Part shown: in pieces, positions 54,024 to 64,000 of the stretch
Position numbering within the stretch: the stretch's first letter is position 1
Layout: the number at the start of each line of letters is the position of its first letter
Source of the DNA: Sipunculus nudus
Taxonomy: Eukaryota > Annelida > Sipuncula > Golfingiida > Sipunculidae
Direction of reading: 5' to 3'
DNA length: 64,000 bases
Assembly (NCBI GenBank): GCA_026874595.1
Contig: CM049316.1
Coordinates: forward strand, 2,420,001 to 2,484,000
Program-made: the position numbers and the translations under genes
Notes under the pieces: generated by a model
Databases searched by the model: none
Told to the model about the DNA's origin: nothing
The model's input: only the letters and a program-made list of their open reading frames with translations

Positions 54024-57000
54024 TAGCTCAGCTGACTGAAAGTCATCTGAGCTATAGCGATCACTCTTTGTCCGTCGTCCGTCTGTCCGTCCGTTAACCA
54101 GGCACAAATCGTAACCGCTGAACCTAGAACCTTGTAACTTGGGATTCTGAGAGGTCCATGAAAAATCTCCTTGGAAACCAGAATTTAGGTCTCTGTTACC
54201 CATATCCTTCGAGCTACCCCCCAGAAAAGTAAAAAATTTCATACAAAAACTTCAATATCTCATTAACTACTTGACTGATGGTCATGATTTTTGGCATACA
54301 TATTGATCATGAGATGTTCCATCACTTCCTGCAGACTGTTGGCGCCACCTGTATTTTTCGATTTTTTACAAATTTTTTTCTCTATTTTTGACACCTTTAA
54401 AAATGTGAACATCTGTTAACAAGGCACAAATCGTAATGCCTAGACCTAGAATCTTAATTCTTGATACACTGAGAGGTCCATGAAAAATCTCCTTGGAAAC
54501 CAGAAATTAGGTCTCTGTTACCCATATCCTTCGAGCTATGGGGCCCCAAAGTACCCCCCAGAATAGTAAAAAATTTCATACAAAAACTTCAATATCTCAA
54601 TAACTACAACACTGATGGTCATGATTTTTGGCATACATATTGATCATGAGATGTTCCATAAGTTCCTGCAGACTGGGGGCGCCACCTGTATTTTTCGATT
54701 TTTTTACAATTTTTTCCTCTATTTTTGAGACGTTTAAAGATGCTGTCATCTGTTAACGTGGCACAAATCGTAACCGCTGGACCTAGAATCTTCATTCTCG
54801 ACACACTGAGAAACCTATTAAAAGTCTCCGTGGAAACCATAAATTAGATCTCTGTTACCCATATCCTTCGAGCTATGGGGCCCCAGAGTACCCCCCAGAA
54901 AAGTAAAAAATTCATACAAAAACTTCAATATCTCATTAACTACTTGACTGATGGTCATGATTTTTGGCATACGTATTGATCATGAGATGTTCCATCACTT
55001 CCTGCAGACTGGTGGCGCCATCTGAATTTTTCGATTTTTTACGAATTAAAAAATGTTAACAGCTGTTAACAGGGCACAAATCATAAAGACTGGACCTAGA
55101 ATCTTCATTCTTGACACACTGAGAGGTCCATAAAAAGTCTGCATGGAAACGTGAAATAAGGTCTCTGTTACCCATATCCTTTGAGCTATGGGGGGCTCCC
55201 AATAACCCCCCAGAATAATGGAAAATTTGATAAAAACAAACTGCAACATCTCAATAACTACAACACTGATGGTCATGATTTTTGGCATACATATTGATCA
55301 AGAGGTGTTTCATCAGTACCTGCAGACTGGTGGTGCCACCTGTTTTTTTTCAAATTTTCACAATTTTTTTTTCTCTATTTTCGAGACCTTTCAGGATGTA
55401 GTTATCTGTCAACAGGGTACAAATCGTAAGGACTGGACCTAGAATCTTTATTGTTGACACACAGGGAGACCCATGATAAGTCTCCATGGACACCTGAAAT
55501 TAGGTCTCTGTTACCCATATCCTTTGAGCTATGGCACTCCAAAGTACAGCTCAGAATAATGGAAAATTTGATACAAAAGCTGAAGTATCTGAACAACTAA
55601 TGCAGAGATCACCATAATTGTTTTCATGGATATTGATCATGGAGTGTTTCATCAGTTTCTGCAGACTGGTGGCACCACCTGTATTTGTTCGGGTTTTTTT
55701 ACGAATTTTTTCTCTCTTTTTGAGACCTTTAAAGTTATGAACATCTGTTAACAGGGCACAAATCATTAAAACTGGACCTAGAATCTTCATTCTTGACACA
55801 CAGGGAGACCCATGAAAAGTCTCCATGGAAACCTGAAATTAGGTCTCTGTTACCCATATTCTTTAAGCTGTATGGCTCCAAATTACCCCCCAGAATAATG
55901 GAAAATTTGATACAAAAACTGCAGTATCTCAATAACTACAACACTGATGGTCATGATTTTCGGCATACATATTGATCATGACCTGTTCCATCAGTTTCTG
56001 CAGACTGGGTGCGCCACCTCTATTTTTTTCAAATTATTACGATTTTTTTTCTCTTTATTTTGATACCTTTAAAGATGTGGTTATCTGTCAACAGGGTACG
56101 AATCGCAACAACTGGACCTAGAATCTTCATTCTTGTCATGCAAGAAGGCCCATGAAAAGTGCCTGTGGAAACTTAAAATTAGGTCTCTGTTACCCATATC
56201 CTTCAAGCTATAGGACTCCGAAGTATCCCTCAGAATAATGGACAATTTGATACAAAAGCTGAAGTATCTGAACAAGTAATGGGGAGATCACCATGATTCT
56301 TTGCATGGATATTGATGTTTTTTAGTGTTTTTATTAGTTTCTGCAGACTGGTGGAGCCACCTGTATTTTTGTACCCGCCAAAACGAAGTTTTGTGGATAC
56401 TATGTTTTTGACCGGGTTCCTCCGCCGTTGCCGCGTTCATTTCCAGAGAGCTTCTCTGGGACTTGATTTTATCAGCTTTCCAAGCTCATATCTCGGGAAC
56501 CGTTTGACTGATCAGGAAATAAAATTTATACTAATGTAGCCCTTGGATAGCTCTATAACATACACAAAAAATGGTGGCGCCACCTGTAACCATGTTTGCA
56601 CAGTGTCCATCTGTTCATCTGCCTTTGGTTAAAATCACTCATATCTCTGCAGTGAATTGACTAATTCACCTGAAAATCGGCATGCGTATACATCCTGGAT
56701 AGCTTTCTTGATTTTATGACAGGTGGCGCCACCTACATTCTCATTCACGCTGATGACATCCAAGCTCATATTTCGGGAACCGTTTGACCAATCGGGCCAA
56801 AATTTTGCATGTATATAGATCTAACATAGCTCTTTATCATACACTAAACTGGTGGCGCCACCTGCAACCATTTTTGCACAGCGTCTGTCTGTTTGTGTGC
56901 CGTGCAATAATGTCACTCATATCTCGGCAGTGGTTTGACATATCTGCCTAAAATTTTGCAGTTTTATACATCCTGGATAGCTTTCTTGATTTTATGACAG

Positions 57001-58161
57001 GTGGCACCACCTACATTCACTTTCACGATGATGACATTCAAGCTCATATCTCGGGAACCGTTTGACCGATCGGGCCAAAATTTTGCATGTGTATAGATCT
57101 AACATAGCTCTTTATCATACACAAAACTGGTGGCACCACCTGCAACCATTTTTGCACAGCGTCTTTCTGTTTGTCTGCCGTGCAATAAAGTCACTCACAT
57201 CTTGGCAGTGGTTTGACATACCTGCCTAAAATTTTGCAGTTTTATACATCCTGGATAGCTTTCTTGATTTTATGACAGGTGGCGCCACCTTTATTCTAGT
57301 TTATGCTGCAGACATCCAAGCTCATATCTCAGGAACCGTTTGAACGATTGGGCCAAAATTTTGCATGTGTATAGATCTCACATAGGTCTTTATCATACAC
57401 AAAACTGGCAGGGCCACCTGCAACCATTTTTGCACATTTTGCACAGCGTCTGTCTGTTGGTCTGCCGTGGCCTAAAATCACTCATTTCTCTGTAGTGGTT
57501 TGACATAACTGCCTAAAATTTTGCAGGTTTATACATCCTGGATAGCTTTCTTGATTTTATGACAGGTGGCGCCACCTACATTCTAGTTAACGCTGCACAC
57601 ATCCAAGCTAATATCTCAGGAACCATTTGACCGATCGGGCCAAAATTCTGCTTGTGTTTAGATCTCACATAGGTCTTTATCATATACAAAACTGCAACCA
57701 TTTTTGCACAGCGTCTGTCTGTTTGTCTGCCGTGGGCTAAAATCACTCATATCCATGTAGTGGTTTGACTTTTCTGCCTAAAATTTTGCATATGTATACA
57801 ACTTGGACAGCTTTCTGGATTTGTGGTAGGTTGCACAACCTACATACACATTTAGGCTGCAGACATCCATGCTAATATGCAACATACCTCACTCTGTTTC
57901 CCCTTGCCACTCAATCCATGCCTCACTTTACTCTGATTTTGGCAGATACACGAAGTCACTTGTCGGCTACCCGTATTCTAGTTTTTAAAGTTTACACATT
58001 TTTTCTCTATTTTTAGATATATAAATACAGACTAAATCTTGGCCTGTTGGTTAATCTGTTTGATGCTTCAGCTGAATGGGTATCTACCATTCTGATGATA
58101 AAATTTCCTTTTGTGAATCTCTTCCCAGTCAGCTGAGCGTCATGACCCATGGGTCACTTGT
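54024..58161 (+). repeat. Repeat Y, complete copy in plus orientation with nested X3
   Basis: It is head to head with the preceding Y copy, separated by about 117 bp. It has the same 5' hairpin and about seven tandem units. It is interrupted at a T-tract by X3 (56369-57981), then shows the normal Y tail (gtcagctgagcgtcatgacc, palindrome, CTTGTTT). Confidence 0.78.
56369..57981 (+). repeat. Repeat X3, nested in Y
   Basis: It starts TTGTACCCGCCAAAACG and ends with a degenerate tgtcggctac hairpin arm, then CCGTATTCTAG and T's. It has about five ~285-bp units with GGTGGCGCCACC pairs. The flanks join as ctgtattttt...tttttaaagtttac, which corresponds to the uninterrupted Y1 sequence near 15328. 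Confidence 0.78.
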
Positions 58162-58234
58162 TTATAATTTTTACCTATTTTGACACCACAGTGACATCAT
58201 TCAAAATGTTCAAGATAAAATCAGTAGTATTGTA

Positions 58235-58893
58235 AACTAGATGTGGTCGGACAATGGTCCTCAGAGGGTCCCGCGTTTCTGCTAGTGCTTGACTAGTTTA
58301 CATATGGGTGAAAAATTAAGTTAATTATGAAAAATATGACAAACAGAAACAGGTTTTTATCCATATGCATATGGGGAAAAATCCTAGTGGATCAAATGAT
58401 ATTAAAGAAGATACGTCTCAAATAATGTGTGCAATAGAAAATCACCAAATGTAGTCTGTTAGCCATATATTATTTTGAGCAAGTCTGAAATTCAGTAGGT
58501 CTGGAGCCCTCATGGCACCAATGATCCCTGTGAAATTGGGATAGCTGCAGTTGGCTGTTGTTGAGTTATCGCATTCAAAAGAAAATCAGCGATCGGGCTG
58601 TGGCAGCCATATTGGAATTCCAGCAGGTCTGTAATTCAATTGGTCTGTATTGGTCACTGTGCCAACCATCCCTGTAAATCTGGGAAAGCTGATGTATGTT
58701 GTTGTTGAGTTATCGCGCGCGAAAGAAAATCAGCAATTGGAATTCCGACAGGTCTGTAATTCAATCGGTCTGAAGCCCCTATAGGTACCAATCATCTCTG
58801 TGAATTTTGGAAAGCTGCAGTAGGTTGTTGTCGAGTTATTGCGCGCAAAAGAACGTGTAACTGACGGAAGGATGGACTGACACGGTGATCACT
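58235..58893 (-). repeat. Repeat U with ~140-bp tandem units
   Basis: Read on the minus strand it ends GTCCGACCACATCTAGTTT, like family Z. Its body has about three units with ggtctgtaattcaatcgg, gttgttgagttatcgcgcgc and aaagaaaatcagc words. Confidence 0.6.
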
Positions 58894-60515
58894 ATAAATA
58901 CTGAAATTACAACCTACTGCATGGGGTAGCAGATTCCAGTCCAGTTTAACTGTCTGGACTATACCTAGTATTCCGCGTCAAGAGCTGAGAGCACTAGATA
59001 TATATAGTCTGAGCATTTTGACACAAAACCAGGGCTCACGGATGAGGTGCCGTCCATTCACTGATAAGGAACAGGGCCACGAAACACGTGTTGTCTAAAT
59101 TTTCCTCATCCTTCTTGTGCTACCCAAGCTAGTGCTCATGTTCAACATATAAATGTTCAAAATTTTTAAACAACTTATTCAACATAATTTATCTGTGAAA
59201 AAAATATAAATCTAAATTGCAAATATGAATGTAATTTAATTTTCAGTTAATATTCTAGCATATCATACATACCATAAATGTTTTAAACTTAAATAATATG
59301 TTTAACGCATTAAAATGAAATGCATTTCAATAGAAAAACTGAAACATTAACTTGTTCAGAGGAACTCAAATGTATAACTATGTGTCCCTTATGCTCCTAT
59401 AGAAGTACATGAAAGAGGATTTTGTAAACAACAATAATTTGGACTCGTTTTATAACTGGAACGACTGAACACCAAATTTTGGTCACTTTAACTTCCACAA
59501 TACTTGCACTGCACCAGCCTTTATCATAACGGGGGGCGAAAATAAGCATCCGTTATTACCACTCCCCCTTGGTAGAGTGGAAATTAGTAATCCATATTTC
59601 CACTCCTCGGGAGTGGAAATAAGGCCTGCCAAAGATAAATTAGCCAATAACTTATGTCTCACGTCCAAAAAGTCTCTTCGGGGTAACTGACGATGATGTT
59701 TCGAGTAACTATAATGATCCTGAAAATTTAAAATTCATCATGGAAATTCAAATAAAACTCGAGGAATTTTGTCGTAAACACTCGAAACCCTGTATTATAT
59801 AATATACAATAATCAAGCCGGTCTCTTTCAAAGTCTGGCAGTACTGTTTTAATTTTATAGTTTAAATGTCGCGCACTTTGTAATACGATTTATAAACATT
59901 TAACACTCAGTCCTCTGGTAGACGTCAACAAATAAAACGATATGAAACATGAACGTGAAGTTTTGTTGTAATATACCATCGATACCTGATAAATTGGCAA
60001 CACATAACCTTTATTTCTTTCAAACCTTTGTACAAAGTATAGATCTACAGGAATGTGAATCCGGCAGTCAGTCCCGGGCGTCAGTCTGTATAATGAGATC
60101 TAGACCATGCATTACAGAAAGGGAACGGCCATGCGGCCGTAAATATGTTGTGTAAGAATTCTAGAAGTTAAACACAAACTTGCAATATGTTTTAAATACA
60201 GAGTTGTTCGCAAACTGCGTCTCGAAGCAAGTATTCATTCCAGACAGCTTTATTGATATCTCAACACGTTTTTATGCTGATTTAGATGCTGGTGTTTAAT
60301 TAATATTATTTTCAGACTGCTTGGTCCTGCTTTATCGGTCTCACTTGAGTTCTAATGATAATTACGACTGGTAGGTATTGCAGGCCGCGAATCTTGTGGC
60401 GCGCTGGAGAGGTCACAGCTATATGATTTAAGTTACATGGAAGACCGAGTAATTTGCAGGTTTAATATATGCAAGTGTGGTCGTTATTACATATCAAGGA
60501 TTTGGTTACTTCTGG
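58894..60515. other. Intergenic DNA downstream of the Nudix gene
   Basis: It contains a perfect 12-bp-arm hairpin TATTTCCACTCC-tcg-GGAGTGGAAATA (59596-59622) and a related pair just upstream. The part next to 60516 is probably the Nudix 3' untranslated region (minus strand). No other gene is supported. Confidence 0.4.
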
Positions 60516-61255
60516 TCATATTTTACCACGGTGGCTCTTCTGCCAGTATTCTAGCTGGAGTTCACTGATAACTCGCGGGTTCTCCGGCGTGACAGGGAAC
60601 CCGGACACCATGCAGTACCCGCTCGGCCTCTGGAACACAATCACGGCAATAGTGATACACATAAAGGCAGTCAGTCCCCATGTGGTGAATTGTTTCTCAC
60701 CAACCAAATCGTGGAAATGTGGAACATTCAAGTCGAATCCATGAAAATTAAAAACGGATACTTTCATATTATCTGTACTAAGAAATCTCTCGAGAGGCAA
60801 GTCAAACACGTCCTGGACTTCGTCGGTGTTCGGTTTTGGCTTGAATGATTCCGGGATTATGCCAACCACTGGGTTTACCAGGAAGTTAAATTTGCTGATA
60901 ACAGGGGTAGACTTAGCCAGGATTTGTACATCTTGAGGGGATAATCCTATTTCCTCTTCCGCTTCCCTCAAACACGCCGCCTCTTCACTGACATCACTCG
61001 GGTCCATGCGCCCTCCTGGGAAACAGACGTCCCCTGAATGGCTGGCGAGGTTATCGGTTCTCTTTGTTAACAGCACTCTGACCTGCCCGTCTCGTATCAA
61101 CAACGGTATCAGCACTGCTGACGGTTTTAGTTGACCTAAAGGTTGGTTCTTTACGGCGTCACGTCGATATGCCTCACTGTGGTAAGGTGTTATTCTCTCA
61201 CGCAAGGATTCCTCCGTGAACACAGAAGATGCCGTCTCACTACGTACACTCAAAC
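60516..61255 (-). CDS. Nudix CoA diphosphatase, NUDT7/NUDT8 type (main exon, 5' incomplete)
   Basis: Enzymes of this family hydrolyse CoA and CoA esters to 3',5'-ADP and 4'-phosphopantetheine derivatives, in peroxisomes (NUDT7) or mitochondria (NUDT8). The exon encodes 245 residues after a minus-strand acceptor ending in gtag (61256-61259) and stops with TGA at 60516-60518. The family motif LLTKRTDNL...HSGDVCFPGG lies at residues 61-81. The Nudix core REAEEEIG is at 96-103, and the metal-binding glutamates are present. CFPGG recalls NUDT7, while the later WGLTA recalls NUDT8, so I leave the paralogue open. The C terminus is HRGKI, not a canonical SKL-type peroxisomal signal. The reading frame stays open to 61484, but the extra sequence looks like intron, and exon 1 was not identified. 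It lies in the opposite orientation to TRIP13, with large repeats between. Confidence 0.88.
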
Positions 61256-61464
61256 CTACAATTAGAAAATTAAAGACACCATGGGGAAACAAGTATATAT
61301 ATAGTATATATATTGTCAAATGCATATACATATGATGAAATAACCAGTAAAACTTTTTTAAATACCTAGGGGTAACGTGGGCATTGATGGTAAAATATGC
61401 TCCTGAAAACACTCTGCAACCAATAATAGAAACTATTGTCGAAGTACAGGCCGAGTGGTTCAAT

Positions 61465-63717
61465 AAGGAAACATATTTGATCACTTAACACAAAAAATGT
61501 TAAAGCTGTGGACCTTTTTTCCAGTAATATAACTTTAATTAATCAAAATTAAATTGTATACCCAAAATTAGATGAAAATCTTTTAAATTTTTTAAAATAT
61601 TAATAAAAATAAAAAATTGGTACCTTAAATTTTGCCCAACTTTGACCATGGCACGTTTTTTTCCTGTAAGTACTGTGGATTTAATTTTCACAGCATGTTT
61701 TTGTCAGCATTTTAACTTTTAACACCAAAAATTTGAAACCAGTTGATAAAAAACTGTAGATTTTAATCAAGTTTTCAAGCACCTTGTAACATATTGTTTA
61801 CATCAAGCTAGTATTATGCAGTTTGCAAAAGCTCAGCTCCCCAGCTTCAGCTCTAAGTTCCTTAAATTCAGCATACAGTTAGATGTCTCCAAAATCCCCT
61901 ACCATGCCAAGAATTTGGTCACTAGGACTTAATACCTTCGAGATATTAATGAAAAACTTCATTTTTCCATTAAAAACCCATTGTTACACTTCAAGACTGC
62001 CTAATATCAAAACCACTGATCTGACTTTAATCATAAACAATATACATATTTTTCATTCTCTATGCACATCCCAGAATGATGTCAGTATTGCGTAATTGTT
62101 TTTAGTTATGGGCCCAAACATAATGCACTTTGTAAAAAATCAAGAAATATATTTACTCCCTTAACAAGGGCATTGCTAGAGATTTTTTTGTCAGGGATGT
62201 AACATTATTTAATCAAGATTCAATTGAATACCCAAAATTAGTTCTGAATTTTTCAAATTTTATAAGTTATAAATATAAAATTAGTACCTTAAATTTTGCC
62301 CAACTGTGACCATGGCATGTTTGTTTCCCGTGAGCACTGTTGATATAATTTTCATATCATGCACACATAAGGATTTCAGCTTTTTAGTTTAGAAAGCTGA
62401 CAGAAATTGGCAAAAAATTGTAGCTTTTATTAATGTTTTTTATGACACCCTGTCAGACTTTGGCTCTCTCCAGCCCCTCTTGAGTCACCTGTATGTTGAC
62501 CTTGTTGACCTTTCATCAAATTATGCACGCTTGAGGCGAGGCATACAGGAATCCAGGCAGCTTATGGCCAGCCACAGTTGATCCAGGTGTCCAACCCAAC
62601 TCATCTAGTAGTTTTAACCAACAACATAACAATAAACAACAAATTAATAAATTTTTATTGGTTTTTAATAACAAATTAAAGAAAACTAGAAAAGGGATTT
62701 GTTAGTTTATAATAACAGGAAATTAACTTGCAGTTACTGATGATATAAGAATCTTGTATCGATGGGTAGAATGTCACATATTCCAAATAACACCATGCAG
62801 TCACCTATGGCATTTTTCAGTTCAATTTTAATGATAAAGAAGTAAATCATATTATTCATTACTAATCATTAGGGATCATATGAAGGAAATTAATGATAGA
62901 CAAAGATGCAGTTGATAATATGCACTTGGAATTTGTTCTAGTCTCTTTGAATTGCAATGATAATTTTAATAATAAGATTCCTACTGTGTCTAGTGTGTAC
63001 ATTGATGTGAAATTAGTCCAAAATGAATTTTTTACAGTTATTTTTTAATATAAATAAAAGCCATAAAACCAGGTACTTATGATCATTATTTAAATGTGTG
63101 AATTTTGTATATACTGGATTCTCAACATCATTGTTTGGTGAAAATTGAATAAATACCAGACATGGTGCGAATACTTTGTAATTGTATTTAAATACGAATA
63201 TGATTATGTACTCCATTATAAAATTTCTTGCATAAAGAATGGGAATTCAGGTAAATATGAAAGTATATGAATACTCGTGCAAATACTTTCAAAATGTATT
63301 CATGAATGCATTCATGAATATATTCTTTAATATTATTTTAATAATCATATCAGTTATATTTCATTTTAAAAAATCATATGATTCTCTTATCATTTTTAAT
63401 AAAAATTATATTTGGGACAATATTTGTAATTTTTTTTAATAAATAGTTAAACTCTTATATTATATGTTCTGCTTATAAGTTATATGGCCAAGTCAAAATC
63501 TGTGTGACAATAGTACTCCAATTGTTAATAAAATAAATGAAATCAATCCTCTTCCCTGTCTCCAAAGGTACTATCAAAATCATACATAAGCTAAACAACA
63601 ACAACTCATAATACAGCTTATATTTATTACCACACAAAACCAGCATGTGCCTCATTTCTAAATAATATTTTTTTATCATATATAACAGCTGAGCGTCGTG
63701 ACCCATAGGTCCCTTGT
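61465..63717 (+). repeat. Repeat W3, 5'-truncated copy
   Basis: It follows W2 from about its position 35005 to the terminal cagctgagcgtcgtgaccc and CCTTGT end. It contains the second empty DIRS target site (aaaaccactgatctgac, about 62010). It begins about 200 bp upstream (in gene sense) of the Nudix exon. Confidence 0.72.
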
Positions 63718-64000
63718 TATTAAACGGTTATTGAATTATTTACTATATTTTTTGGGATGGAATCTCTGTTGAATGTGTGCTTTGAACAAATTACAGGGGT
63801 CTGGTTTTATCAACTATTCAAGAGATGACTCATTAGACTTGTACCCGCCTTGCACCATAGTGTGACCTGTGAATGTAAGAGCAGAGAACCAGTCAATGGA
63901 CGGACCATAAAATCTTGGCAAGATGTTGGGGAGGATTGTTATGATCACAGGTGGCCTGTTTAGGTGAAGGGCAGATGACACAATTTCGAGTACCGAATGT
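63718..64000. other. Right edge of window; nothing recognised
   Basis: There is no repeat or gene that I can support. Confidence 0.35.

Overview
The window looks like animal nuclear DNA. It has spliced genes with GT-AG introns, long AT-rich introns and many dispersed repeats, and no bacterial-style operons. The protein matches are to animal genes. The density of modular, palindrome-bearing repeats and a DIRS retrotransposon would fit a marine invertebrate, and I favour a bivalve mollusc. That is an inference from repeat style, not from a diagnostic gene.

Three host genes can be supported. (1) The 3' end of CEP70 (centrosomal protein 70), + strand, has four terminal coding exons between 2106 and 6704; its upstream exons lie outside the window. 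(2) A complete TRIP13 (pachytene checkpoint protein 2 AAA+ ATPase), + strand, has 11 coding exons from 9333 to 48980. The joined exons total 1287 nt, giving 428 residues, and all exon phases agree. (3) A Nudix CoA diphosphatase of the NUDT7/NUDT8 type lies on the - strand at 60516-61255; its first exon was not found. The three genes do not form an obvious functional unit.

Repeats fill most of the remaining sequence. TRIP13 intron 2 (about 21 kb) holds a DIRS-type tyrosine-recombinase retrotransposon at 17680-23232, inserted inside an older repeat (family W). Other W copies in the window preserve the empty site. A second, 3'-truncated DIRS copy (44411 to about 47660) sits inside another repeat (family X) in TRIP13 intron 9. 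I use provisional letters for the non-autonomous families: X, Y, W, V, Z, U and S. X, Z and U end in a hairpin or foldback followed by CTAGTT. Y, W and V end in a palindrome followed by CTTGT, and Y and W also share the same 5' hairpin while carrying different bodies. Both patterns suggest Helitron/Helentron-like non-autonomous elements. Downstream of TRIP13, two Y copies lie head to head (51241-53906 and 54024-58161) and form a very large inverted repeat.

The most unusual features are as follows. Two minisatellites were seeded exactly on 5' splice sites, a 37-bp unit in CEP70 and a 42-bp unit in TRIP13, so each multiplies candidate splice donors. Repeats are concentrated within about 90 bp downstream of splice donors, at 7 of the 13 donors in the window. 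The 12-bp palindrome GGTGGCGCCACC, or a near match, recurs across several otherwise different repeat families. The DIRS insertion is a precise one with no target duplication.
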